From contig NC_084462.1 of the NCBI RefSeq assembly GCF_027409185.1, positions 25,147,577-25,211,576 of the forward strand: 64,000 bases of DNA, read 5' to 3'. Position 1 is the stretch's first letter. Every line of letters starts with the position of its first letter. This document shows positions 21,695 through 33,700 of this stretch, one piece after another. This stretch comes from Cynocephalus volans. Its lineage: Eukaryota; Chordata; Mammalia; Dermoptera; Cynocephalidae. The position numbers and the translations under genes are program-made. Below the pieces are notes generated by a model, which saw only the letters and a list, made by a program, of their open reading frames with translations, was not told the DNA's origin and ran no database searches.

Positions 21695-24600
21695 ATAGGC
21701 AGCTGCCAACTTGACTGGGACAAGCCTTTAGTGAGCTGCGGCTGCCATCAAAGAAACAGGAGACCCCTTGGGGGCTGGTAGCAGTGCCAACCCTGGCTAC
21801 TGGACCCTATTATTTCTTGCCTCTTCTCTGTGGTCCCTTCGGCTCATGTCACATTCCCAGCATCAGCCTCCCACCTCAGCAGACAAACCCCTTCTAAATC
21901 CAGCTGCCCTCTTTCCTTGCCTGGGGACTGTCACCATAATTTCTCCACCCTGAAACCTGCTGAAGGGGCAGTAGACAGAGGTGCAGTAGGAGCCACCTTC
22001 ACAGACAGCTGTCTTATTAAGCACTTGCTCTGTGACAAGTGCCACTCTAGGTGGTTCACTTAGGCGACCTCATTTTATTCCTCCCATGACCCTATGAGAA
22101 AGTCACTGCTGTCATTCCTATTGTGCAGATGAAGAAGTGAAGTAACATGCTCAAGGCCAAGAAAACAGGGCTCCCCAATCCCCCCACTCACCCCTTCTCT
22201 CATCTGCTTATTCCTTCCCTGTAATCCCCCGCTGCTCCCTTATTCCCCTGGGATGGGGGACACAGAACAAACAGATTCAGTTCTTGATTCCTACTTCAAA
22301 TTTTACCCTTTACTCCAACAATGAATTCAGATTCCTTCCCAGAAATAATGCTTCAGCTGGAAAGGACCACCCAGAAGGGGATCTGTGCAGACAGCAAAAG
22401 TTGTCACAAGACTGTATTGGGACCCCCATCCTGACCATCATCCCATATTAGGGGCCAGTCTTTCTGCTTATATCACAAAATGTAAAGTCAGCCTGCGCAC
22501 CTGCACAGATGCAAAAGGGAGGGAATATTTTGCAGTTTGCGGTGGGTAAAATTACTGGCAGTTTGGGGGATTAGAGGGCATTTGCTAGGTGCATAGGGGG
22601 TGGGTGGATGAGGTCAGGGTGGAGCTGCAGTTCTAAGATTCTGCAAAGGGGAGTGTTTCTCCTGTCCAAAAGAGAAATTTTGCTCTGGCTAACCCAGCTC
22701 CTGGACTACAGTGCCCTCTTCGGGTCCTAGTGGGAACTGTTAGGGAAACATCAAGCAATAGAATCCTTAAGAGCTCTGACCTGGCACATCTCAGTACAAA
22801 TTTGTATTGTGATTTTTACATATGACACCTGATTTCTTGCTCCACTGTGAGTCAGTAAGAGAGGAATCTCCCTCTTAGGCTGGTGAACTTGGAGCAAATA
22901 AACTTGTTCTTAAGCTCAAAGAATCCAGCTAATAAATAACAGAGCTAGAACCTGAACTTGAGATTTAGGAGCCATAACCCTAAAGCCTTATCCACCTCTC
23001 AGCTTGACTTGCTGCCTAAGGCTCAGACATCCCATCATCAAGTAACTGGCTCTTTTTTTCTCCAGGATTCAGGGCCACTGACCTTATTCCTTGACTTCTC
23101 TTTAGACTTCTCGGTGCTTTCAATTAAAAAAATATATATATAGTAGTTGTTGAACCTGAACTATATGACCACTTCTGGGCCAGGTATAACAGGCAAGTGT
23201 TTAAGAACATTCATGCTACATTTATCAGATGTTTACTGTGTGCCAAGCCTTTGCACTAAATCTTAGGAAACGTGAAATGACACTCAGTCTATGCCACTTA
23301 TAGCCCAGAGTCCTCTGAAAGCAAGCAGTCCCCTGCAGGCAAAAAGACATCAATTAATTTAGACACAGTCAACTTGGTATGGATGGAGTGCTCAGATGGG
23401 GGTGCCCAGAAGCCCGGGAAGGGAAGAGCCTCAGTGAGAGAAGAACCTAGTGAGGCTCAGAGTCCCTGCTGAGGGGCACAGATACACAGGGGGCCAGATT
23501 TCAGAGGGGCCAGATTTCAGAGGCTCTTCAAGTGCAGGCCACAGGTGTGAACTTTCTTCTGTACTGTGATCATGATTATGATTAACAACACATTAAATCT
23601 CTGGCATGTACACAATCTGCTGAGATTCTCACCATAACTCTGTGAAGCAGAAGTACAATAGGTATTTGTCAGATGGGAAAAATAAGTTCTGCCAGGTAAG
23701 TGACCAAGCCAGCTCTTCTGACTTCCTGGCAGGGACAGGAGCCAGCCGTACGTAGCACAGTTCTGAGTCAGCGGGTTACATAACTGTTTAACGGTGATGT
23801 CTTCCATGTGTAGGGAGCTTAGTGCTTTATAAATTGCTTTCCTGGGCATTCTCTCATTTGCTCTCCTAACCCCATGAGGAAGGCAGGGACAGGTAGAGGA
23901 TCCCCATTTTGCAGACTAGAAAACCAATGCCCAGAAAGATTATGGGCCTAGCCTCGGTCATAAGACACTGAGAGGATGGGTCAGGACCAGAACCCAGGCT
24001 CTCTGCCTCCAGGGTCCCTCTTCTGTCTGAAGCACAGAATCACCAGTGAGAGGAGAGAGCGGAGGTGGATGGGGTGGATTAAAGAGCTGTGGTCAATGAG
24101 GTACAAGGCCTGTCCATTTCCCGCTACCAACTCCTTCCCACTCTGTTTCCTGCCTCCGGCTTCCACTTCCTCCCTGGATGGGCAGCAGGTGCCTGACACC
24201 CTCCGCCCACCCAAGCCTCCCAGCACTGCAGGCCATCTCAGCCATCTCCTCCAGCCCCAGCTCTCCATCTTAACTCCAGCCTCTTGCCTTTGGGTACTCT
24301 CTGGCTCGAATCCTCTCCCTGGGCCAGAACATCAGGCTGGCCAAATGCACCTGCCTGACCCCAGCTCACAGGTTGAGTCTACTGGACTCACCATGGAGGA
24401 GGATTGTTGCTGGAACTGAGTTAGCTAAATGGGGCTTTTTAGACATTGGAATCTACGCTGAATGATAATCATATTATTTCAAACTGGTCAAGACTGATTC
24501 CACTAAAATCCCACCATAAAACTGTGACATTACAAAAGATACTGGCAACAGAAAAACAGACAGCAGAACAGTTTCTCAGCTTAGGGGAGTTATGCTCAAA

Positions 24601-26055
24601 TGTCTGTAACCTCCCATCTTGATTTTTAAAAATTAATTATTAAAAATTATGTGACCTACACACATATATGTATAGATTTCTGATTTAAAAAAACCTGGCT
24701 TGGCTGTGCTGATTTAGTCTCCCTTACCTTCATCTTACAGATGAAGGTGTTAAGGCCCAGAGAGGGTAAGCAAAGTGCCCAAGGACACACAGTGAAGCCA
24801 GGACTGGACTCCAGTTCTCTGGAATGATTTCCAGGGGTTTTCCACATGCCAGGATCTTTACATCTATTCCTGTAGCTGCCAATCTTGTCAAGGCTGTCAG
24901 TCTCTGGGCCCTTATCCATTCCTGGCTTCCCAAAATGCTGAGCCCAGGGGTTCCCTCTTGCCAACCTCCCCACTGCCTTTCTGTTTTGCCTTGAGCTCCC
25001 AACCCCCACTTCCAGGCAGATTGGAGGCTGTGACCCTCCAGCACTGTGGTGCCAAAGGGAGGTCAGCCAAAGCTTCCATCAGAGGATGTATTGCCCAACG
25101 AGGAGGGGCTGCGGATCAATGTCCTTCTGCCGCTCTTCCCTCGGTTAACACTTTCCTGGCTCTGTCCCCTCTGTTGTTAACTTTTCTAACCTGGTACAGA
25201 GGAAGGGTGGATAAAGGTTTCGGATGGGCATCCTTTATACCCCCAGATTTAACATAAAGAGGCAGAGGGGCTCTCTCCCCTCAGATGTGACCTCTGCACA
25301 GGCCCTGCTGGAGTTCCACGGAGCAGCTCTCCAGCCTCATTTGGTCAGAAGTCACCCTTGGGAATGCAGAAGGGCTTTCTGACTCTTCCTAGACATAGGG
25401 TACAAGACTGTGCTGGCCCCTCCCTGACAGCTCAGGAGAATGGCCAGCCCAGGCATCTCTGTCACTTGTCAGGGTCAAAGGCCAGGTACCCTGGGCATAG
25501 ATTTGATAGTGGGGGGTTGGGGCCTGCCGAGGTGAAGGGAAACCTGAAGTTTCTGAGCACACCTGGGTGTGGTAGGGTACAGGAAACCTGGACTCAGGAC
25601 AGCTCAGCACACTGCTTGGCCCCAACCCTCCAGCCTAGATACAGCTCTGTGTGACTGGTGGGTGTCATGGTTTTTTTTTTAAAGCAGCAAAACTGCCTTT
25701 CTGCTGAAATCTTATATAGAATTGCTATTTATGAAACCAATAAAAGTAGGCTGGTCTGGTTGGGGTGGGCCACCACTGCCATACCTATTTGGATGCCCCC
25801 TATGGCCCCCAAGGGGCACCTCTGCAGAGCTGTGGGACTCAGCAGAGCACAGCGTGGGACTGTGGTGTTGTGAGGAAACATGGGCTTTGAAGCCAGCACT
25901 TCCTGATGGAAGGCAATTTACTTCATTTCTCTGGAGCTCCATTGCCACACATGGAAAGTTAGGACATTCTATTTGCAAAGAAGAAGACATGAGATTCAGC
26001 TAGGTCCGCCCACAAGACCTGTTTCCAGCTCCTCCAAAGCTTTTGATCCACTTGT
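21695..26055. other. EPO–ZAN intergenic DNA, first part
   Basis: No gene is supported on either strand. Old MIR-like fragments, mainly antisense, lie at about 22010-22165, 23205-23300, 23810-23990 and 24715-24840, recognised by 'tgaggaa...actgagg' or 'ttacagatgaag'-type blocks and 'agtgcc...aaggacacacag'. The rest is unique or unrecognised. Confidence 0.45.
24715..24840 (-). repeat. MIR remnant
   Basis: The antisense MIR order is clear: 'catcttacagatgaagg', 'aaggcccagagagggtaag' and 'cccaaggacacacagtgaag'. It is ancient and inert. Confidence 0.7.
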
Positions 26056-26059
26056 GGCC

Positions 26060-26600
26060 CCACTCCCACAGCCCCGACCTTAGCACCCATGGGCACCACC
26101 AGCTGTCACCCTCCACAACCTCCTCTCCCAGCTCCCCAGCTCCCACCTGTCCCCGTCCGATCCATACTCCACTGGCTGCCTGCCAGGGTGGTCTTTTGAA
26201 AATGCATGTGGGATCAAGCCACCCCCATTACTTACAAACTTTTGGTGGCTCCTCAAAGCTGTGGCATTCAAGGTCCTCCAAGATGGGGCCCCAGCCTCCT
26301 CCCAGTGTTACATCTGCACACTAAACACACACATACACACACACACACACACACCATATTATCGTTCTTGCCACTTCTCCAAAACTGCCATGCTCCCCCA
26401 TCTGGAACATTCCCTCAGCCTGGAATGCTCCTTCCCAGTTTTTGCCCAATTACCATCTATCTTTCCTTTAGAAAGCCCCTCAGGTGTCACCTCCTGCACA
26501 AGACTTTCCTAACCAGTTCCTTCCCTTCCTTTTGCTAGTGAGCTGGGGTAGGTTCTCCTTCCACATGCTCCCTCCCTCCCAAAGCACTGTGTGGTCATTG
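26060..26600 (+). repeat. L2 LINE remnant with a (CA)n array
   Basis: The L2 3' pattern is seen in 'gcattcaaggtcctccaag', 'cagcctggaatgctccttcc' and 'gtcacctcctgcacaagac'. A (CA)n microsatellite at about 26321-26354 interrupts it. Confidence 0.7.
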
Positions 26601-26604
26601 CCTG

Positions 26605-27650
26605 GTCACTTGTCTGTCCACCAGAGGAACACAGGTTAAAGTGAGGTCTTGCCATTGTAAAGCATGGCTAAGGAGAGGTGGACTGGGGCAGAGAGAAGGG
26701 CAGGTTGCCAATTAGCTCAGGCAGGCAGGTGGGATGAGCAGGCTGTGGGCAGGACTGACCCAGAGCTCGCCCGAGATGGGCACTTCTGTGTCTTTTTGTC
26801 CCCCTGCCACCACCAGCCTTCTCTACCAGCCTCCTATTTCACAGATAGAATAGAAGCTGCTAAGACACCACTGCCTGCTCTGCACAGCCACTCCCTGCTC
26901 CCATTACACACCCAGCTTGTCTCTCCTGCTTCTGTTCTCGACTCTTCCACCCACCTTCTCATAAGTCCTTTCCTCATCTCTCTTGATATTGGACCTGTCT
27001 CACAAGCATTTAAACAGGCTCAAATTTCTCCTATCTTGCCCCCAATTTTGCACCTGCTCTCCAAGTCTCCTCTCTTTACAGCCAAACAGCTCTGAAACAT
27101 TGTCCCCAGCTCCCACTGGGATTTCTTTCTTCAACTTCCATTCCCTCTCCAAATCCTCCAGTTTGGCCTCTCAAATGGCTCTCACTAAGTTTCTAATAAT
27201 GTCCCAAATCTATTGTACAGGAACTCATTGAAACGTTCTTCCTGTGCAGACTCACACACTCATAAATATGCAGAGCACATGGAAATCACCACCCTCCCCT
27301 TACTGGAGGTAACCAGTTACCAGCTTGATATGTGTCTTTCCAGTCCTGTCTCCACACCTCCACCCAAATATACGTGCACAAACACATACCTTTTAGGGGG
27401 GATTTTACATAAATGGGATCATACTACACATCTTCTTTTCTATGACTCGCCTCTCTCCAAGTCTGCACAGCCCCTCTTCATTCCCATTACACACCCGGCT
27501 TTTCCCTCCTGCTACTGTTCTCAACTCTTCCACCCACCTTCTCAGAAGTCCTTTTCTCATTTCATCATATTTAATAATATGTCCAGGTGTTCTTTCCACC
27601 ATTGGAATATACAGTCTACCAGTTCTTTTCTTTTCTTTTGAGTCAGAAAC
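26605..27650. other. Intergenic DNA, C/T-rich with old repeat fragments
   Basis: No gene is seen. Two stretches near 26880-26980 and 27460-27560 are similar to each other ('ctcccattacacacccagc' and 'ttcccattacacacccggc', then 'ctcttccacccaccttctc'), so part of this segment is a local duplication or two copies of one old repeat. Confidence 0.5.
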
Positions 27651-27654
27651 GGAT

Positions 27655-28900
27655 TTTAATAAACAGCATCACACTATCAAGTAATACTTTTTAAAGATTA
27701 TTTTTAATTATGTTAAAATATACTTTACAAAATTTACCATTTACACCATTTTTAAGTGTATGACTCGGCAGCATTAGCATATTCACGTTGTGCATCCGTC
27801 ACCACCATCTAGCTCCAGGACCTTTTCATCTTGCAAAGCAGAAACTCTGCACCCATTGATGACTAAGTCTCCATGATCCTCTGCCTGGCCCCTGGCAACC
27901 ACCATTCTACTTTCTGTCTCTATGAATTTGACTCCTCTTGGAACCTCACATAAGTGGAATCAAGTGGTATTTGTCCTGTGACTGCCTTATTTCTCTTAGC
28001 ATAATGTCCTCAATGTTGTAGCATGTGTCAGAATTTTCTTCCTTTTTAAGGCTGAATAATATTCTGTAGCATGGAAATACCAGGTTTTGTTCATCCATTT
28101 GTCCATCGATGGACACTTGGGTTGCTTCTACCTTTTGGCCATTATGAATAATGCTGTTATGAACATGGCAAACAAGTATCTCTTCGAAAACCCTGTTTTC
28201 AATTCTTTTGAGTATATACCCAGAAGTAGAATTGCTGGATCATACAGCAATTCTGTTTTTATTTTTTTGAGGGATATCATTCCTTTTAATGCTTGTATAA
28301 TATTTTTTAATATGACTCAACCACAGATCTACTGATAAACATTAAAGACATCTCAATGATTTTTTTTTCCCCTATGGTAAACAATGCTGCAATTAACATC
28401 TTTAAGGTATGTACAATTTGTGCAAATGTACATGTATTTCTTTAAGAAGATTCTCAGAAAGGAAATGCTGGATCAGAGATATGTACTTTTTTTTTTTTTT
28501 TGGCAGTTGGCCAGTACAGCGATCTGAACCCTTGACCTTGGTGTTACAAACACCGAGCTCTAACCAACTGAGCCAACTGGCCAGCTCTAGAGATATGCAC
28601 ATTTGAAAGTTTCATAGTCACCATCAAATTGCCTTCTAAAAACTCTTCACCAACATACATTCTTATCATCACTGCATTTGACTGTGTCTACCTGTATCCT
28701 GTCCAACTCTTCATACTATCAGTCTTTCAATTTTTTTTTTTCAAGACGACAGTCATAGTTTTGACTGGCAGTTCCCTTACTACTAGTGAAGCAGAACATC
28801 TTTCAAATGCTTACTGGCTGTTTGTCTTTCTTCCTCTGTGACATGTCTTTTCCAATTCTTTGCCAATAGGCATTTTCATGCCTTCCTTTACCTGTCCCTC
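27655..28900 (-). repeat. LINE-1 (L1M/ME-type) 3' end, antisense, with a SINE inside
   Basis: The antisense L1 3' pattern is clear: 'tctctatgaatttgactcc', 'catttgtccatcgatggac' and 'gggttgcttctaccttttgg'. It is broken throughout and continues on both sides of the SINE at 28487-28588. Confidence 0.85.
28487..28588 (-). repeat. tRNA-Ile SINE, monomer, inserted in L1
   Basis: The minus-strand monomer has a target-site duplication AGAGATATGTAC at 28475-28486, matched with one change at 28589-28600. The tRNA body is highly conserved ('gccagttggctcagttgg' in element orientation). Confidence 0.92.
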
Positions 28901-28904
28901 CAGT

Positions 28905-29550
28905 AGCCTTTACCACTGTTGCCAGTTATAGAATTTTAGGTTTGAAATGATTTTGTTTGGAATTCTGTAGACAATGTTCTGCTGCCTTTTAGAATCCGTG
29001 GTTGCTATCGCAAAGCCCGATTCCCTGCTGATTCCTGATCCTCAGTACAGGACCTGTGTTTTTTCTGTCTGAAAGAACTTCAGATCTTCTCTTTGCTCCT
29101 GATCTTCTGAAATTTCATGATGTGTCTTCCATGGGTCTCCTAGCACTCATTGTATGAGATGCCTTTTAATCTAAAGACCTGTGTATTTCAGTTCTGGGAC
29201 ATTTTCTTGTGTTCTTCTGTTTTTAAATAATTTCTTTTCCTTTATTCTCTCTCCTTGAACTCTTTTTGTTTGGTGTTAGACTTCCTGGATTGATCCTCCA
29301 AGTCTTTCTTTTTTCTTTCTTTCCTTCTCTCTTATTTCCCTTGATCTCAACTTACAACTCTTCCACTGGATTTTAAATTTCAGCTCTCATAGTTTTAATT
29401 TCCCAGAACTTTCTCGTGTTTTCTGATTGCCCATTTTTCATGGCATCCTTGGAAGGATGCCAAGCGAGGAGGGTCTGGGGTGTATGAAAGTGGCCAGGGC
29501 TCCTCACTGTGCCCTTCCCCTTTCTCCCAAGAGCCACCTCTGAGGTACCT
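28905..29550. other. ZAN: ZAN upstream flank
   Basis: The first part (to about 29450) is T-rich and repeat-like. The last 100 bp before the ZAN start codon are unique, with no TATA box or CpG island visible. The ZAN start site is not defined from sequence. Confidence 0.4.
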
Positions 29551-29551
29551 C

Positions 29552-30702
29552 ATGGCTCCTCCAGTCTGGACTCTGGTGCTGCTGGTAGGGGCTACCTGGA
29601 GTCAGGGAGACATGCCTGCCCCTGTCTGGTAAGCTAAGCTCAGGGGATAATGATGAACCTGGGGCGACTGAGGAGTGAGGGGCAAAGCTGGAGGGAGCAA
29701 GTGGGCTAAGGAGGCCTGGGGAGGAAAGCAGGGAGCCCGATGGGAAGGGAAGAGGGATCCATGAACAGGAACAGGGCTAGCCGCAGTCCCAGAGCCTGGA
29801 ATTGAGGATTGGGTTCTGGAAGCAGGAAAGAACTGAAATGTGAGGAGACACGGAGGCAGTACAGAGTTGGGGAAACTGAGGCTGGGAGAGGAGGATAGAG
29901 AGGTCAGGCTCTCAAAAGATGGACAAAGCGTAGTTGACTCAGCTGATAAGAGAGACTTCAAGTAGGAGACAGCAAGGAATGACGGATGACTTGGTGTCCT
30001 GGAGCTTGTGTGTGGGAATTTGAACAAGTAGAACTTGAACAAATAAAACAAAAGGCTATTCTGTGTGGCCCACGCCCCCTGCAGAGGGGTGGCCGGCTTC
30101 TCCAAGGAATTTGTAAGGTGAGGAGGAGAGACCGAGGGGCGATCTCTCTGTCACCATTTACATGTTCAGTTGTGCGTAGCTGGGGAAATACCAACACCCA
30201 CTACCTGGCAACCTGTCCCTATCCTATGGGAAAAACCTGGGCTACACTGCAAAAAGACTTCAACCCAAAGGAAGGAGATCCCGAGGGTGTAAACTCAGGC
30301 ACTGCGTGAGCATTCTCACACCCGGGGAACCTCCTGGTGTGGGACCCAACAGTGCATGACACCCAGGGTACAGGGGTGGAGGGGACTGGGGGGGATGTGA
30401 AAAGCTCAGGGAGGACACTTATCAGGACACAGGTGAAAACTTAAGGTGAGGAGGGTGTGGGTGACTTTCCCAAAAGCCTTAAAGAAGACAAGTAATATAT
30501 GTTCACTTCATAAATATTAATACAGTATAGATAAAAAGAAAGGAAAAATCATCCTCAAATGACCACTCAGAAAGCTCACAATCATTGAGTCTTATAACTC
30601 TTGATAATGACAAGTCTCACATTTTTGCTTTCTCCAAACCACCCCCAAGGAGTGAGAAGGCTCCAGACTGGAAAGCGGTCACTCGCAGCTCCACAGAGGA
30701 CA
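29552..30702 (+). CDS. ZAN: ZAN exons 1-2: signal peptide and N-terminal linker
   Basis: Exon 1 is 29552-29628 and exon 2 is 30650-30702. The ATG opens [16 protein letters not shown], a hydrophobic signal peptide matching human MVPPVWTLLLLVGAAL. The linker reads [17 protein letters not shown]. Intron 1 (1.0 kb) has nothing recognised in it except an A+T-rich patch near 30500. Confidence 0.9.
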
Positions 30703-33700
30703 GTGAGTTGGAAACCAGGAGGGCTCAGACCACCCCTCCCTCCTCAGAAACCGTGTCCCTAGCCCAGGGGTGGCCATCTCGAGTGCCATCAGTGCATGCA
30801 CAATGATATAAACCAGAATAAGTGTGCAAAGGGCAGCCCTTAGATAGACACTGGAGGGAACCATGGAAAAGTATAAGCCCTGCCTGAAAGATTCCCAAAT
30901 TAGAAACAACGAAAACCACAACAAAACGTGTGCTTCCCAGACAAAGCCTCTGTCCAGCTGAATCCAGCCTCCGCACCTCAGTTTACATCCCCCAACCTTG
31001 TCATTCGGCCCACCCACCACCCCAGCCCTGAATTTCTCCCAAAAGACTGTCTCTCTCACTTCTGCGCTGGCCCCCAAATCTTGGTGGTGGCCTTCTCTCA
31101 GCTCGGCAATCCTGCTGCCTCCTACCTCCCAGTGTGGCTTTGTCGCCTGTCCCGGGCCCTCTCCAAGGCCTCACAGTGGCCCTTTCTTTCCCAGCTGTTC
31201 TCACCCAGTGTGATTTTGAGGATGACTCCAAACCCCTCTGTGACTGGTTCCAAGTGACTGGAGATGACGGGGACTGGATTCGAGCCAGTGGGCCCTCCCC
31301 CACTGGCACCACCGGACCCTCCGGCGGGTACCCCAATGGAGGTGAGGAGTCCTCGCGCGGCCTAAGGTTTAGGGAGGACAGTGGCAGGGAGGCAGCTGGT
31401 GGTGGGCATGGACAGGCCTGGGTGGAGGAGGAAGGGGGACAGCTAGAAGTAGACGCCAGGGCTCTGAGAAGGGGGTGAGTGGGGACAGCCCTAGGGGTGG
31501 CAGGGCCTCACTATCCTGGGCTCTACCTCCTCCAGAGGGCAAATACCTGCACATGGAATCGAGCGCCTTCCACCGGGGCGGAGTGGCCCGCCTGCGCAGC
31601 CCTGACCTGTGGGAGCAGGGCCCTTTCTGTGTGCACTTCGCCTACCACATGTTTGGGCTGTCGTGGGGCACCCAGCTCAGACTGCTGCAGCTCGCAGGCA
31701 GACAGGGCAACCGCCCTTCTGTGCTCTGGAGACACATAAACACCCAGAGCCCATCATGGATGCCCACTGCTGTCACTGTGCCTGCGGGGTTTGCCCTGCC
31801 CAGCCAGGTGAAGATGAGGGCAAATCTTGGTGCCCCAGTGGGAATCTGGGTGTCGGGGGCCTGGGAGGGTGGGGGCTATGGCAAGGAGGGAGCCACAATT
31901 CAGGAAGAAAACTGGGAGCCAGAGGCAAAGGGACAGGAGGCCTAGCCAAGAGGCTCACAGTTTGGGGGTCCCTTGTCCTCCTCCTGCAGCTGATCTTTGA
32001 GGGAGTGAGAGGCAGCAGTGCTTATCTGGACATCTCACTGGATGCCATCTCTATCCATCGAGGCTCCTGCAATCGGGGTGAGTCCCTGTCCCTACTCCTT
32101 TCTTTTCTCCCTGCCCCTGCACAACTGCCCAGGGTGGCAGGAGCGGCTTGGGGACCAGGACCCTGGTTTCTCACAGAGTAGAGACTGCTGGCTTCCTTCT
32201 GCCTCCACATTCCACACCTATGACTGCTAAAGCAGCCACCCCTGAAGAGAGGTTCTCTTTTAAGATAGAGTTGTGGTAATACCTGTTCCAGAATGACCAA
32301 CCATCTGGGTTTGCCCTGGCCTGCCCTATTTTAGCACCGCAAGTCTCACATCTCAGGAAGCCCTCATTTCTAGGTAAACCTGGACATTGGTCACCCTAGC
32401 TATTACCCTCACCACCATGCTGATCCATCCAGAATTAGCCCTCTAAGCTGATGTAAGAGATTCAAGGGGAGCAAATCCAAGGGCAGGAAAATTCCAAAAG
32501 CTGAATGAAAAGAGCTAACATTGAGCACAGGGACTAGACTAGATGCTCCACATATGTGATCTAATTTACAACTTGGTGAGGCGGGCACTGTTATTCCTGG
32601 TTTATAGGTGAGGAAACTGAGGCTTGGGCAGGTTGTCATCTGTGCCAGGAACACAGCAGTAGGCAGTGGGCCCACCACCATGGCTTACTACAGGATTCAC
32701 ACTGGAACTAAGAATTCTGACTCAAGACTCAGGCATCTTTTTCTGAGCCACCTCAGAAAAAGGGACACCCTCTCTTTCTTTCTTTGCTCTCAGTCTGCCT
32801 GATGCAGATATGCAACTTTGACATTCCAAATGACCTCTGTGGCTGGAGTTGGGTCCCAACTGCCTCTGGAGCCAAGTGGACCCAGAAGAAGGGGTCATCG
32901 GGGAAGCCAGGCGTGGGGCCTAATGATGACTTCTCTAGCCCTGGCAGTGAGTAATGTCCATGCTTCTGTCCTTTGACTTTCTGGGCTCTAGTGACCTCTG
33001 CAAACCCTACAACAACTGCCTTGTGACAGTCTGGGGGTGAACCCCAGCAGCCTCAGCTCTCTATCACCTCAAGTTTCATGACAGAAAGCAAAGTCCAAGC
33101 ACACACCCAGTTTCCCACATCACCACCCCACAAGCTCTACCTGGCAAACCCAACACAGCTTGCTCCTTACCTCCTTTCCCTAGTACCCTTCCTTCCTTCA
33201 TTCCGTCATTCAAGAAATACTTACTGAGCACTTATGATATGCCAGGCACTGTCCTAGGCATTTGAGATTCATCAGTGTACAAAACAGACAAGGGGGGTGG
33301 TGTGAGGGGGAGACATCTACCAAAACAAAGAGGTAAATTATATAGTTATAAGGTGAGCAGTGCTACTGGAAAACTAAAAAGTTGAGCAAGGGAAGGGGAT
33401 TGGAAATGCAAGGGTGGGATGGACTGTAAATTTTAAATAGGGCGGTCAGGGTAGGTCTCATTCAGCTCACATTTGAGCACAAACTCAAAGGAAGTGAGAA
33501 AGAGAGGCATGAAACTAGAGCGGGTGGGGGAGAACATTCCAGGCAGAGGGGCCAGCCACGCAAAGGCCCTGAGGTGGCAGTGGTCCTTGTGGGGGAGGGG
33601 GGTCTTTAGCCACGTGGCTAGGATGGAGACATGAGCTCAAACTGGACATAGGAGGGGCAGATCATGTGCAGCTTTGAAGGCCGTTGTCAGGATGTGGCTT

